DNA of 64,000 nt from Hyphomicrobiales bacterium. GTDB taxonomy: Bacteria > Pseudomonadota > Alphaproteobacteria > Rhizobiales > Aestuariivirgaceae. The translations under genes and the position numbers were made by a program. Location: contig JALXCV010000026.1 of NCBI GenBank assembly GCA_026990765.1, positions 1 through 64,000 on the forward strand, in the 5' to 3' direction. This document shows, in pieces, positions 1-10,287 of the stretch. A model generated the notes under the pieces. The model was not told where the DNA came from and did no database searches. It worked only from the letters and a program-made list of their open reading frames with translations. Numbering within the stretch: the stretch's first letter is position 1; the number at the start of each line of letters is the position of its first letter.

Positions 1-68
1 CTGACCAGTGCCCCATTGATAAAAATCGTTTCACCAGCTCTAAGAGAAATCCTGATAACACCGCTCAT
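1..68 (-). CDS. flbT: Flagellar biosynthesis repressor FlbT, N-terminal fragment (runs off window edge)
   Basis: Reverse complement of 1-68 reads MSGVIRISLRAGETIFINGALV, FlbT-like N-terminus. The ATG overlaps the flaF stop (ATGA). Confidence 0.8.
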   Translation of the reverse strand, partial: MSGVIRISLRAGETIFINGALV

Positions 69-412
69 AACAAACCATCCCTGATTGCTTTTGATACTGA
101 AATAATATCCTTGAAGCTATCGCTCTCCCCTTGTCTCAAGCGCTCGATTTCCCGAATAATCCATATGCCGACAGAAATAAGATCAGCTTTGAGTTGATCA
201 TCAAAGACATTGCGTTCGTCAGTCAAATCCTCAATGAAGAACACCCACATGCGGTGAACAAAGAACTGGGCTTCAACAGCTGCTATTGATGGTATCCCCT
301 GCAATTCAGCGGCCTCCAGCATTTCAATTGCCCGGTCAAAAGCCATAACTTCATTTTCACGTTCGGCCTGACTACTATCATCAACGACTTCCTGATAACT
401 GCTTTGGTACAT
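65..412 (-). CDS. flaF: Flagellar biosynthesis regulator FlaF
   Basis: 115 aa, MYQSSYQEVVDDSSQAERENEVMAFDRAIEML..., FlaF family pattern; adjacent to flbT. Confidence 0.88.
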   Translation of the reverse strand: MYQSSYQEVVDDSSQAERENEVMAFDRAIEMLEAAELQGIPSIAAVEAQFFVHRMWVFFIEDLTDERNVFDDQLKADLISVGIWIIREIERLRQGESDSFKDIISVSKAIRDGLL

Positions 413-453
413 TGTCTGTTAAACCCTGTTACGCATCTGATGCTTGCCATGAC

Positions 454-1503
454 TTACAAATATTTTGCCAATGACAGCCTTTGCAGACGCCCGGTCAAAG
501 TGTATGCCATCTCAAGCTGTGTGCTTAAAAGATTGACTCTTGTTGCTGCTTCATTTGCATCAACATTTTCATGATCCTGAATGAGTTTTTGAAACATGGT
601 CTTTTGAGCATCCAGTCTTTCATCTGCACTCTTTATTCGTTCCTCAACCACACCTATCTCACCGCGCAAGGCACTAAGCTCTCCAATGGCATCACCGGCA
701 ACAGATGCTGCCTTGTCCATAACAGTTGCAAACACTGCCTTGTTCTGGTTTTCCAGGCCAAGATCACTTACCATCGTGAATGCCATGGCAAGCTTGCGTA
801 TTGCTGACCTGTTGGCACTTACAGAAGTGCGGATTGTTTCAGAAAATGAAATTCGTCCTGTCAGTATCTGGTCAGAAGCTGATGACCAGTTGTTTTTCCA
901 TTCAGTTTGCGTAAACAGGTCGGCAAAGGCATTATCAAGGAAATTTTCCATTTGCGCCTGAGTGATGTTTGCAACAGCTGGATCAGATTGCGTAAATCCA
1001 AACTCGGCCAGAAATGCTGCATCAACACTCTGTTTTGATGCAGGAGGCGGATTGTCAAAATAATTATCCAGCGGTGCATCATCAGAATTAATGCCGGCAA
1101 ATACCGACACCCCGTTAACATCTGCATTTATATTGGTGATGAAGGATTTGAAACCTTCATGGGCTGAAGGAATAACCACATTTGCCGGTATCTGGTTTCC
1201 ACGCGCGGCAACTGCCAGATTCAGCAATGACTGTGCATCTTTGGTTATTGTTGCAAGTGAATTCTGGGTAAAATCGATTCTGGTTTTGACTACCACATTG
1301 GTTTTTTTGATAGTCTCGGCCATCATCAGCCTGGCTCGTGCATCAAGAACCATTCCCGTTGTTTCACCAAGCTGATAACCAACATCATCCCAGCGCCCGG
1401 AAGATAATTCGGTTTGCGCCTTAACCAGATTATTCTGGATTTTCCCGATGGATAAGGGTGCTACATTGGATGGCACATATATAGGCGTCAGAGTTGACCT
1501 CAT
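454..1503 (-). CDS. flgL: Flagellar hook-associated protein FlgL family
   Basis: 349 aa, flagellin-like N- and C-terminal helices; directly downstream of flgK. Confidence 0.85.
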   Translation of the reverse strand: MRSTLTPIYVPSNVAPLSIGKIQNNLVKAQTELSSGRWDDVGYQLGETTGMVLDARARLMMAETIKKTNVVVKTRIDFTQNSLATITKDAQSLLNLAVAARGNQIPANVVIPSAHEGFKSFITNINADVNGVSVFAGINSDDAPLDNYFDNPPPASKQSVDAAFLAEFGFTQSDPAVANITQAQMENFLDNAFADLFTQTEWKNNWSSASDQILTGRISFSETIRTSVSANRSAIRKLAMAFTMVSDLGLENQNKAVFATVMDKAASVAGDAIGELSALRGEIGVVEERIKSADERLDAQKTMFQKLIQDHENVDANEAATRVNLLSTQLEMAYTLTGRLQRLSLAKYL

Positions 1504-1507
1504 GAGA

Positions 1508-2989
1508 CTATCTCATTGCTCCCAGCAGGCTGGAATACATCGTATCAATTGCTTTCATCAGCCGGGCCGATGCTTCATAGGAGCGCTCCAGTTCCGTCAT
1601 CAAGGCCAATTCATTATCCAGATTCACCCCGGTAGAGCGTGAAAGTGCCTGTGAGGTTCTGGCCAGAAGTGCTGAATGATATTCTGATTTGTCTGTGGAT
1701 GTGGCCCTCAGGTTTTCAAACCATGCAGCCGAAGAATCGGCAAATTGTGTCAGTGACTTGCTACCCCCGATATTTGTGGCAGGATCAAAACTGCGCTGGT
1801 CATCCATATTGCTGAACAATTGTGAAAGCCGGTCTGAAAAACCGGCAGCCCCGGTTGTATTGTAGGTATAGGCAGGGTTTCCAGGATCGGAAATTCCTCC
1901 ATCCCGCAACAGATTCATATTGCCGCCCGCAGCCGGGTCAACATTGGCATTGATAGTGATCTTTCCGGCCAAACCAACAGACACAACTCCAGAAGCTGGA
2001 ACTGACGGTCCACCATCCCATGTAAACAACCCGGCAGCATCCGGGAGCGCTGGAACAGCACTTTGATCTTTTTCGGCAAATGTCTCGATAAGCCCGCGAG
2101 CAATTTCATCCAGCTGATTTTGAAATGTACCAGTCAGATCATCGCGCAATTTTACCAGACCGGACAGACGGCCTGAACCCAACTTCATCATGGCCTTGGA
2201 CCCGGTTACCATAACTCCGTCAACAAAGACCTGGTTGCCAGAAGTGGTTGCGGAAAAAACACTTGTTGGCGTAAAGGAGACAGTTCTTGGCTTGTCCTCA
2301 TACAAAACCGCCCCGCCACCAGCATAGATAGAAACATTATTGTTGCTGCCGGTCACCGTAGTAATATCAAGCTCTTCAGACAGGCTGGACAGGGCAGCAT
2401 CACGGGCATCAAGATAGGATGCCAGATCACTGGCTGAACCTGCACCTCTGACAATCGCGCTATTGGCAGTATGATATTGCTCCAGCAAGGAATTTATGCG
2501 GTTGACCGAACTGGAGATCTGGGCATCTGTCTGCGCCCTTGTCTGCTGCACAATTCTTGTAGCTTCATTAAGCCCGCGTGCCACTGCCGAGGCCGCAGCA
2601 ACAGTATTTTCAGCTATGACTTGATCATTGGGCAGACTGGAATAGGAATGCAAGGCAGCCTTGAACTTGGCAATCAAAGCACTTGGAGAAGTCTCATTTT
2701 CAGGGTCGCCAATTATGCTTTCAAGTCTGGACAATCCATCCACAATGGCCTTGCTGCTGGTACTGTCAGATGTTGTGCTGAAAAAATGCCGCAAGATCGA
2801 ATTGTCACTGGCCCGGATAACTGAGACATCATAAACCCCGTTGCCCTCAGCCCCTGTCGTTTGCGTAAGGCGTCTGGTGTAATTGGGATTGTCAACATTG
2901 GCTATGTTTTCTGCAGTTACCGATGTCTGCAGCGATCTGGCTGCAATCGATGATCGCATGGCATTAAAGGCGGTTGTCAAATTCATCAT
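1508..2989 (-). CDS. flgK: Flagellar hook-associated protein FlgK
   Basis: 493 aa; N-term SLQTSVTAENIANVDNPNYTRR and C-term ELERSYEASARLMKAIDTMYSSLLGAMR. Confidence 0.93.
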   Translation of the reverse strand: MMNLTTAFNAMRSSIAARSLQTSVTAENIANVDNPNYTRRLTQTTGAEGNGVYDVSVIRASDNSILRHFFSTTSDSTSSKAIVDGLSRLESIIGDPENETSPSALIAKFKAALHSYSSLPNDQVIAENTVAAASAVARGLNEATRIVQQTRAQTDAQISSSVNRINSLLEQYHTANSAIVRGAGSASDLASYLDARDAALSSLSEELDITTVTGSNNNVSIYAGGGAVLYEDKPRTVSFTPTSVFSATTSGNQVFVDGVMVTGSKAMMKLGSGRLSGLVKLRDDLTGTFQNQLDEIARGLIETFAEKDQSAVPALPDAAGLFTWDGGPSVPASGVVSVGLAGKITINANVDPAAGGNMNLLRDGGISDPGNPAYTYNTTGAAGFSDRLSQLFSNMDDQRSFDPATNIGGSKSLTQFADSSAAWFENLRATSTDKSEYHSALLARTSQALSRSTGVNLDNELALMTELERSYEASARLMKAIDTMYSSLLGAMR

Positions 2990-3012
2990 GAATCACGCTC
3001 CAGCTTGAACAA

Positions 3013-4275
3013 TTAGCGCTTCAGGTTGACCACAACATCCATAAGCTCTGAACCAGCCTGGAACACTTTGGAATTTGCCTGATAGCCTCTTTGGGCCTCA
3101 ATCATCTCGGTCAGCTCTGTCGCCAGATCAACATTTGACTGCTCTTTTGCCCCGGAAACGATACTCCCGCGACCATCGGATTTGGCATATCCCATCGATA
3201 CTTCACCAGAATTGTGGGTGGGCTGGAAAACATCGCCGGGCAGCATTCGCAAATTATTGGGGCTGACTACGGTCGCAATTGGGATCCTGTAGGTTTCAAC
3301 CCGCGAAGAATCACCAAAGACCGAATACATCGAACCGGCATCATCAATTTCAAGCAGTTTGAAACCGGATGCGGCATTCCCATCAACATTTACATCAAGC
3401 ACAGTAAAATTGGCCGCCAGCTGACTTGTATCCCTGATGTCAATCTCCAGATTGGCACCATTTGGCACTGCAACGGTGAAACTGTCTGGACTTGCTGCAG
3501 TCAGCTGGCCATTTGCCGGATCGAAATGCAAAGTCGCAGTCGTCAGAGCCGCTGATGAATATGGAAATCCACCATTTGCTGCTGCATCAGATTGTGAATA
3601 AACAGCAAGCTCCCAAGTACTGTCAGCTGTTTTGGAATAATAAATATCAATGATTTCCTGATTGCCAAGATTATCATAACTGACCAGAGAAGTTTTTGAG
3701 CTGAATTTGGCAAGTGGATTATTTGTCGAGGGCAATTCACCTGCAGCTACAATATCGGCGCCAGAATCCACATTCACCTTTAGCCTGCCGGTCTGCGATG
3801 GCCTGGCTACCAGATTGGTTTCAGACATTTTGACCTTGGTCAGCCCGCCAAATCCGTTTGCAATGGGAGATGGGCTGGCTCCTCCAGCCAGATCATATCC
3901 CAAAAGATAAAATCCTCCAGCATTTACCAGATAACCATCAGCATCGGGAATGAATGAACCAGCCCTGGTCAGTTTGGCCGTGCCAGTCTGGTCTTCAACA
4001 ACAAAGAACCCGTCACCGCGAATAGCCAGATCTGTAGTGGATTCAGTATATTTGAAACTTCCCTGCTCATTCACCGCCCGGCGCAATCTGGTATCTACAC
4101 CACCTGATATATATTCCCCTGTGACTGATTGCGGGATTCTTGAGGAAAATTCAGTTTCAGCTCGCTTGTAGCCGGTAGTATCAGAATTTGCGATATTATC
4201 GGCAACAGCAGACAGCTTGTTACCTTGAGCATGCATACCGGAAACCCCGGTTCTCATTACATTTCCAATACCCAT
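3013..4275 (-). CDS. flgE: Flagellar hook protein FlgE
   Basis: 420 aa; SGMHAQGNKLSAVADNIANSDTTGYKRAETEF and C-term LTEMIEAQRGYQANSKVFQAGSELMDVVVNLKR. Confidence 0.94.
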   Translation of the reverse strand: MGIGNVMRTGVSGMHAQGNKLSAVADNIANSDTTGYKRAETEFSSRIPQSVTGEYISGGVDTRLRRAVNEQGSFKYTESTTDLAIRGDGFFVVEDQTGTAKLTRAGSFIPDADGYLVNAGGFYLLGYDLAGGASPSPIANGFGGLTKVKMSETNLVARPSQTGRLKVNVDSGADIVAAGELPSTNNPLAKFSSKTSLVSYDNLGNQEIIDIYYSKTADSTWELAVYSQSDAAANGGFPYSSAALTTATLHFDPANGQLTAASPDSFTVAVPNGANLEIDIRDTSQLAANFTVLDVNVDGNAASGFKLLEIDDAGSMYSVFGDSSRVETYRIPIATVVSPNNLRMLPGDVFQPTHNSGEVSMGYAKSDGRGSIVSGAKEQSNVDLATELTEMIEAQRGYQANSKVFQAGSELMDVVVNLKR

Positions 4276-4371
4276 TCAAATCTCCGATAATATAGAATCA
4301 CCCCTCAATCAGACCCGAGCAAGCTTGTGCTGGGCTTACTTGCAAACCCTGCGACAAGGCACGCATCCGGT

Positions 4372-5052
4372 TCAGCAAGGCCGCGGTGTGTTCAGACAGT
4401 AACCAAGATAGCGTTTGGAATCGATCGGATCATATCCGAGCATCTGGCGTAATTTTTTGCGCAATTTGGAAATATGACTTTCAACAACGCTTTCTTCAAC
4501 TTCAACCTCAAACAACCCGTAAACAACATTGAACATCTGGGTCTTGGTAATCCGCTTGCCCTTGTTTCTGACCATATGTTCCAGAATACGATATTCCCGG
4601 CGCGGCAATTGCAGAGGCTTGTCACCGATAATTGGAGGGCGTCCATCTGAAAAAATCCGGATATCTCCAGCTGTAATTTCCGCAGATATGGAACTGCTCC
4701 GATTCATAATGGCGCTGACCCTTGCAAGAATCTCCTTCACATGCACCGGTTTTTTAACCACATCATCAACGCCTGAATTAAACAGATGCAGGATATTTTG
4801 AAGGCTTGGATTATCACTCATTGCAATAACCGGCGCCCTGGTCAGATTCTTGATCTGGGCTGGCAGGGACAAAGGCTCTATATCCCCGGACAACAAAAAC
4901 GCTTCTACAGCCTCAAGGTCCTTTTTTGAAACTGAATTCAGCCATTCCATGAAATCTTCAGGAGCAAAACCTGCAGAAGACATGCCTTCACGACTAAACC
5001 CTGAACGGTAACCATGGATAACCAGATTACGCTCATCAACAATAACAATCAT
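4372..5052 (-). CDS. ftcR: OmpR/PhoB-type response regulator, FtcR-like flagellar transcriptional regulator
   Basis: 226 aa; MIVIVDERNLVIHGYRSGFSREG N-terminus and winged-helix C-terminus (RREYRILEHMVRNKGKRITKTQMF); sits next to flgE, as ftcR/rem in rhizobial clusters. Confidence 0.82.
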   Translation of the reverse strand: MIVIVDERNLVIHGYRSGFSREGMSSAGFAPEDFMEWLNSVSKKDLEAVEAFLLSGDIEPLSLPAQIKNLTRAPVIAMSDNPSLQNILHLFNSGVDDVVKKPVHVKEILARVSAIMNRSSSISAEITAGDIRIFSDGRPPIIGDKPLQLPRREYRILEHMVRNKGKRITKTQMFNVVYGLFEVEVEESVVESHISKLRKKLRQMLGYDPIDSKRYLGYCLNTPRPC

Positions 5053-5066
5053 GTCTCAACTCCCCA

Positions 5067-5082
5067 GTTAATACTTTGTTAA
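5067..5082 (-). promoter_or_regulatory. CtrA-type box TTAA-N7-TTAAC upstream of ftcR
   Basis: Minus strand TTAA-CAAAGTA-TTAAC, 15-30 bp upstream of the ftcR ATG. Confidence 0.5.
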
Positions 5083-5284
5083 GCGAATCATCTGATTAGA
5101 ATCCGAGCACAAGTTACCCACAGCTGTTAGAACATGCAGTTGCCTTGATCAGAACTATCAGTATTATATTTGGGTTGTTTTTTGATTCGCTTCTTTATGG
5201 GGTAGATGGCTAAACACTGCAAAAAGCGCAGCATCACCACCTGGACAAGCCCTCACTGTGGCTTTGTTTTTACTGCAAAAACAA

Positions 5285-5872
5285 CTAGTTACAGAATTCT
5301 CTCGAGTTGGCTGTCCAGTTGCCATAGCCACTGGCTACAAGGTTTTTGATTACCGTGCAAACATATCTTTTTTGAGCAACCAGATTGTCAGGCCCGGCAT
5401 GATAACGGGCTGCGGCAAGTGTCCATGAACCTTCGCGCAAATATAAACGTTTCAGATAGCGGGCTGCATAATCAACATTTTTCCTTGCATCCAGCATATC
5501 CATGACAGAATTGAACTGATCTGCATGGTAGTGATGATTTATCTGCAGACAACCAAGATCAATCAAAGTCTTGCCAGCCTGCCTTGCCTCTATAAAAATT
5601 TTATACGCTTCCTCGGCGCTGTCGGGATAATAAGCCTTTCCCGATACATTAACTGCATATGGGTGAAGCTTTTCACCCTTGCCGGTTTCCGTCATGCCAA
5701 TAGAAAACAATATCCCAAGTGGCACTCCATGGGCTTTGGCACTGGCCACCATGTAACTTTCACAAACATCTTTGCCAGAGGCAAATGCTGTGTTGTTACA
5801 GGTAAAGACTATCACCATCAATAACGGGATGATTGTCATCATTATCATTTTCCTGGTGTGAATGACCATCAT
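5285..5872 (-). CDS. Lytic transglycosylase (SLT domain), secreted
   Basis: GILFSIGMTETGKGEKLHPYAVNVSGKAYYPD ... DLGCLQINHHYH ... NVDYAARYLKRLY ... AAARYHAG is an SLT goose-lysozyme-like pattern. Start reset to MMVIHTRK because the track start lies well inside fliK; a hydrophobic leader follows. Confidence 0.85.
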   Translation of the reverse strand: MMVIHTRKMIMMTIIPLLMVIVFTCNNTAFASGKDVCESYMVASAKAHGVPLGILFSIGMTETGKGEKLHPYAVNVSGKAYYPDSAEEAYKIFIEARQAGKTLIDLGCLQINHHYHADQFNSVMDMLDARKNVDYAARYLKRLYLREGSWTLAAARYHAGPDNLVAQKRYVCTVIKNLVASGYGNWTANSREFCN

Positions 5873-7130
5873 TCCATCTGTGCTCCCTGTCACTGTAACT
5901 TGCCTGATCTTGCATTTTATCATCAGCAAAACTGCCTGCCTGTGATTGCTGGCCGGCTGGATTTTGATCCTGTCCCCTTTGGATATTAGCTGCATCTGGA
6001 ACCGTTATTCTTATGGTCAGATCATCGGGTGATATGCCAGACAGATGGATCTGTTTTGCAAGCTGGGTGATCTCACTTTTCAACCGGTTTGCCATATCGA
6101 CAGTTGACGGTTCCAGAACCACCTTCAGGCCAGCACCTTCCTTGACAAGCCGGGCCGATACTGTCCCCAGATTTTCTGGATGCAGAGTAATATGCAAATG
6201 TCTTGCAAGCTTTGCTTCACCTGTACGCATCTGCCAGAATTGTTCAGGAATTACTGATGCAGTCCTGTTTGTTTTCGTGGCAGTATCAAGCACGCCTGCA
6301 ATTGCGCTAGCTATCTGCTGTGCAGGATGAACAGTCATTTCCGGCAAAACATGTCTTTCCTGGCTGGTATGAGAGACATTAACCTGCATTTCAGTCACCA
6401 GCCGGGTTACCTGTTTTTTCGGCCCCAAAACTGCTGCTGACATTTTTTCAATTATGGGTCTAGCCTTGATATTCTTATGGCTTTCAAGAGCAGGTTCAAC
6501 TTGCCCTTGTGGTGTTTGCCTGAACAATTCCTGCATGGTCTTGTCAACTCTGACTTTGGTCAACATGTTGGCAGACCTTGCGGTTAATGGCCCTGTTTTG
6601 CCCTTGTCAGTTTTTCTGGCAGGATTTGCTTCTGCTGCAACAAGTGGAACTTTTGCGATATTGAGCGAATATTGCAGCTTTTCCTGTAACTTGTTTGAGG
6701 CAGGCATTGTGGTTTCAGCAACAATTACGGCATTCATCATCAATTCATTTGTTTCAACTGCTTCTGGTGCCTGATCTGCATTTTCAGCTTGTTTATTATT
6801 CCCCGGCAACCCGGTTGATAATTCTGCCCTGCCCTGACCTGAATATAATTGTGCATTCCTGCTGACAGATTGCGATACCTGCTCGGTTGTATCTGTTGTT
6901 GCCTGTTCCAGGTCATCCAGATCATTTACAGCCTCATTTAATATATTACCTAATACATTACCGGCCTCATCTGCCCCTTTCCCGGTCTTGACGAGATATT
7001 CTGAAAACCGGAGTTGCTCGTCTGACGAAACAGGCATTTCCTGACTGGTTTTCTTCAAGCCTTTCATATTGTTTGCCGGCGCAGATGTGGCTGGTTTTGG
7101 CGGCAACATTGTACTTATGTCATTTTGCAT
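5796..7130 (-). CDS. fliK: Flagellar hook-length control protein FliK-like
   Basis: 444 aa, low-complexity N-terminal part; C-terminal LHITLHPENLGTVSARLVKEGAGLKVVLEPSTVDMANRLKSEITQLAKQIHLSGI is the Flg_hook domain pattern. Confidence 0.85.
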   Translation of the reverse strand: MQNDISTMLPPKPATSAPANNMKGLKKTSQEMPVSSDEQLRFSEYLVKTGKGADEAGNVLGNILNEAVNDLDDLEQATTDTTEQVSQSVSRNAQLYSGQGRAELSTGLPGNNKQAENADQAPEAVETNELMMNAVIVAETTMPASNKLQEKLQYSLNIAKVPLVAAEANPARKTDKGKTGPLTARSANMLTKVRVDKTMQELFRQTPQGQVEPALESHKNIKARPIIEKMSAAVLGPKKQVTRLVTEMQVNVSHTSQERHVLPEMTVHPAQQIASAIAGVLDTATKTNRTASVIPEQFWQMRTGEAKLARHLHITLHPENLGTVSARLVKEGAGLKVVLEPSTVDMANRLKSEITQLAKQIHLSGISPDDLTIRITVPDAANIQRGQDQNPAGQQSQAGSFADDKMQDQASYSDREHRWNDGHSHQENDNDDNHPVIDGDSLYL

Positions 7131-8310
7131 ATTCAGTATTCACCCTAAGTAACCTGTTTGCCTGCACAAGTAATTGCTCTGCTCTGGCAACAGCCTTTGT
7201 CTTGTAAACCAGTTTGTTGTCCTGACGCTTGTGCTTTGAACCAGGCTCCAGATCTTCAACATCTGGCCAGTTGGTATTTTCAATATTGTCCAGCAACATA
7301 AGGGCTGTTCGCAATATATCCCGGTCCTGTTCATCAAGCCTGGTGCTATCAATTCTTTCCAGCAAATGTCTGGCTTCCTCCAGTTTTTCCAGAACTACAT
7401 TTGCAGCACCCAGATAAAGCCTGGTTCTGGCAATGAAAGAGGGTGAATCGGGCACCAGACCTATTGCCTTTTGCCCGGCATATTCAGCCAGATGCAGCTT
7501 TCCCTCCAAAATAGCTGCTCTGGCAATTGTCAAAAAAATCACCGCCTGGTTTCTTCTGGAAAACCTTTTGGCAATAGTGCCTGCCTGATGCAGGAACTGT
7601 TTGTGATCTCCATTTGCAAACCGCACAACGTAATATGTAAACCGTGTAATGAAATCATCGACATAATAAGAGCGGTTAAACCGCCGCGAATATGCAGATG
7701 ACAATTTCAGGAATAATTGCTTTTTGCCCTTTTCTCCAGCTATGGCAACCGAGCGCCTGAGTGCTGCTTCTTCCAGCAATGTTCCCGGTTTCAAAAGCTT
7801 CACCAGATTTAGCAATTCGATTGACTTGTCATTCTTTTCCCCCTGGTGCAAGGCAGCCTTTACCATGGCCAGTTGAGCGGCAACATTATAGTTGAATTCA
7901 TCAAGAACCAACGGCTCCAGTAACTCGCTGGCTTTCCTGCGATCACCGGTCACAAAGGCCAGCGCCCCTTCCAGGAGCCCTTCTGGCAGATTTGGCCTGT
8001 TCTTGATTTTCAAAAGCTCAAAAATCTTTTTGGGATTGCCACCGCTCAGCATGAATATCAGCAAGGCTTCGGCATTTTTCCTTTTTTGCCAGACAGAATT
8101 TTTAACTTTTGAAAAATCCCTGGCCATGAGTTCAAGCATTTCACGCTGTGCCTGATGAGCCTGACTATTTCCGTGCACAACCTGATCCTGCAATTTTTGC
8201 AATGCCAGAATATAGTTATATGGCTCAAGATTTTTACCCTGGCATGGCTGGGCCATGATAACAGCAAGGGCAAAAGCCGAAACAAATCCACTTTTCAACA
8301 ATCTGATCAT
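7120..8310 (-). CDS. motC: Motility/chemotaxis protein MotC
   Basis: 396 aa; signal peptide and helical repeats; immediately downstream of and overlapping motB, as in rhizobia. Confidence 0.85.
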   Translation of the reverse strand: MIRLLKSGFVSAFALAVIMAQPCQGKNLEPYNYILALQKLQDQVVHGNSQAHQAQREMLELMARDFSKVKNSVWQKRKNAEALLIFMLSGGNPKKIFELLKIKNRPNLPEGLLEGALAFVTGDRRKASELLEPLVLDEFNYNVAAQLAMVKAALHQGEKNDKSIELLNLVKLLKPGTLLEEAALRRSVAIAGEKGKKQLFLKLSSAYSRRFNRSYYVDDFITRFTYYVVRFANGDHKQFLHQAGTIAKRFSRRNQAVIFLTIARAAILEGKLHLAEYAGQKAIGLVPDSPSFIARTRLYLGAANVVLEKLEEARHLLERIDSTRLDEQDRDILRTALMLLDNIENTNWPDVEDLEPGSKHKRQDNKLVYKTKAVARAEQLLVQANRLLRVNTEYAK

Positions 8311-9659
8311 GACTTGTCCAGCAGCAATATTTCAATACGTCGGTTACGGGCGTCAAACGGTTTGGAAGGTATCTTTAATTGCTTGTCTGCATAGCCCTCA
8401 ACCCTGACAAACCTGTCTTCGGGCACCTTGCCCCTGACAAGCATGAACCTGGCCACCTGGGCCCGCGCTGATGAAAGTCGCCAATTATCATATTTGTCAG
8501 AATTGAATGGACGGGCATCAGTATGTCCCCTGATAACAATTTTGCCTTTTTTACCGGCAAGTATCCTGGCCATTTTCTCCATGAACAGCACAAGTTCTTT
8601 TTTGGGTCTGGCCGAAGCAATATCAAACATCCCGAAATTTGCATCATCGGTCAGGGAAATAAGAATACCGTCCTTTACCGCTGTTACCTTGACCTGTGGA
8701 TGTTTTTCCATGGAGCCTTTGCCAATTTGTGCCTTGATCTGCTTTTTCAATTCCTTGATCCGCAGTGTCTTTGCAGCAGGCTTTCCGGCAGCGGCGGTTT
8801 TGGTTTTTGGTTTTTCCAGTGCCTTCACGGACTTTGCATCAGCCTTGTTCTGTTTGGCTTTTTTTATCTCTTTTTCCGACAGATATTGCTTGTCCTTAAA
8901 CTTTTTCCGGGGTTTGTCTGCAATCTGCTTTGCCGGTTTTTCAATCTTTGCCTGTGCTGTCTTGAATTTAAAAAGTTCCTTTGCTGCAAGCCTTGCTTGT
9001 GATTTTTCATGCCCTTTCTCATCGAGCTTTTTCTCCAAAGGTTTTTTAACCTGCCGGTCCGCCCTGACTGTACCTTCATCAATCTTTAAAAGCTTCCAGG
9101 ACTGGGGAGAAAAAGGATCCTTGTATTTGAAAGTGGTTTGATATTTATCATCAGCCGAATTGCTGCCTGTCATTTTACCTATCTGATTGATGCCAACCGA
9201 ACTACCGGCTATCTCATCAAGTGTCTTTATCGGTTCACGAAACAGCGCTTCTTCCTTGTCAAGATTTTCATGTTGTTTTTCTTGCTTGCCCTGCTTGTCT
9301 TCCTGCTTGCTGTCTTTGGTTGAATCATTTTCTGCTCCATCCTTTTCAGGCACCTTTTCAACTGTGCTTGACTTGCCTTTTTTATCATCCAGACCACGCG
9401 GGCTTGCATATGAATCAACAAGCTTTACAGGATTGAAATAACTGGCAACCTGTGATCTGGTTTCCTCATTGGCTGCATTGATCAGCCACATGACCAGAAA
9501 AAACGCCATCATTGCCGTCATGAAGTCAGCATAGGCAATTTTCCACACACCACCATGATGACCCTCATCAGCATGGCGCTTGCGCTTGATTATGACAATT
9601 TCAGGAACAATCTTGTCGTCGTCTGACTTATCACTGCTCATCTTCATCCCCCCAGGCAA
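8307..9659 (-). CDS. motB: Flagellar motor protein MotB (Lys-rich linker, OmpA-like C-terminus)
   Basis: 450 aa; GGVWKIAYADFMTAMMAFFLVMWLINA plug/TM motif; C-terminal VIRGHTDARPF...RRIEILLLDK OmpA-like domain. Confidence 0.93.
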   Translation of the reverse strand: MPGGMKMSSDKSDDDKIVPEIVIIKRKRHADEGHHGGVWKIAYADFMTAMMAFFLVMWLINAANEETRSQVASYFNPVKLVDSYASPRGLDDKKGKSSTVEKVPEKDGAENDSTKDSKQEDKQGKQEKQHENLDKEEALFREPIKTLDEIAGSSVGINQIGKMTGSNSADDKYQTTFKYKDPFSPQSWKLLKIDEGTVRADRQVKKPLEKKLDEKGHEKSQARLAAKELFKFKTAQAKIEKPAKQIADKPRKKFKDKQYLSEKEIKKAKQNKADAKSVKALEKPKTKTAAAGKPAAKTLRIKELKKQIKAQIGKGSMEKHPQVKVTAVKDGILISLTDDANFGMFDIASARPKKELVLFMEKMARILAGKKGKIVIRGHTDARPFNSDKYDNWRLSSARAQVARFMLVRGKVPEDRFVRVEGYADKQLKIPSKPFDARNRRIEILLLDKS

Positions 9660-10287
9660 TTATGCTGGACCAGGATTCAAGAGAGGAACGAATCCACACC
9701 TTGTCGCTCTTGACAGTAACCTCGGCACTATCATCGGGATGACAGCTGATAATAGATGACCTGTCCGCCAGTTTTGCATTTATGGCTTCAAGTACTTTTT
9801 CTGGCCCGTGCAGGGTAATTTCACCAGTTTCAGCTTCACGCAATATCTTGCGAATAATCCCGGCCAGTTCGTCAATGATTTTCTGCTCTGCAAGCTTAGA
9901 GACAAAACTTTCCAGAATATCACAAACTGCATTGGCAATATTGGTTTCAATCCCGGAAATACCTTCATCCAGCTGTTTGCAAAGTCTTTCACACAAACCG
10001 TTCTGCAATTCTTCTATGCGTGCTTCATATTCATCAGTGAGACTTGATTTTTCCTCTGCGAGCCTGACTTGAAACTCTGCTTCCAATTGCTGCCTTAGCT
10101 GATCCAGAGCAATTTCAATCTGCCTGTCACCAGGCACTTCCGGCTCAGTTGACAGCAAAGGTTCATCCAGCTGTGGTGAAACCATGATTTCGTCAGTGTT
10201 TTGCACGACTTCAACCGGTGGAATATCAGTTATTACTGATGATTCTGTAAAATCTTCAAGATATGTGGAGATCGGAACTAGCTTCAT
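9631..10287 (-). CDS. fliH: FliH-like flagellar assembly protein
   Basis: 218 aa coiled-coil protein with FliH/YscL-like layout, directly downstream of fliF with 4-nt overlap. Confidence 0.65.
   Translation of the reverse strand: MKLVPISTYLEDFTESSVITDIPPVEVVQNTDEIMVSPQLDEPLLSTEPEVPGDRQIEIALDQLRQQLEAEFQVRLAEEKSSLTDEYEARIEELQNGLCERLCKQLDEGISGIETNIANAVCDILESFVSKLAEQKIIDELAGIIRKILREAETGEITLHGPEKVLEAINAKLADRSSIISCHPDDSAEVTVKSDKVWIRSSLESWSSIIAWGDEDEQ

Noticed and set aside
8428-9141. 237-aa plus-strand ORF opposite motB
   Set aside because: Shadow of the Lys-rich motB linker (Phe/Ser-rich); motB is unambiguous.
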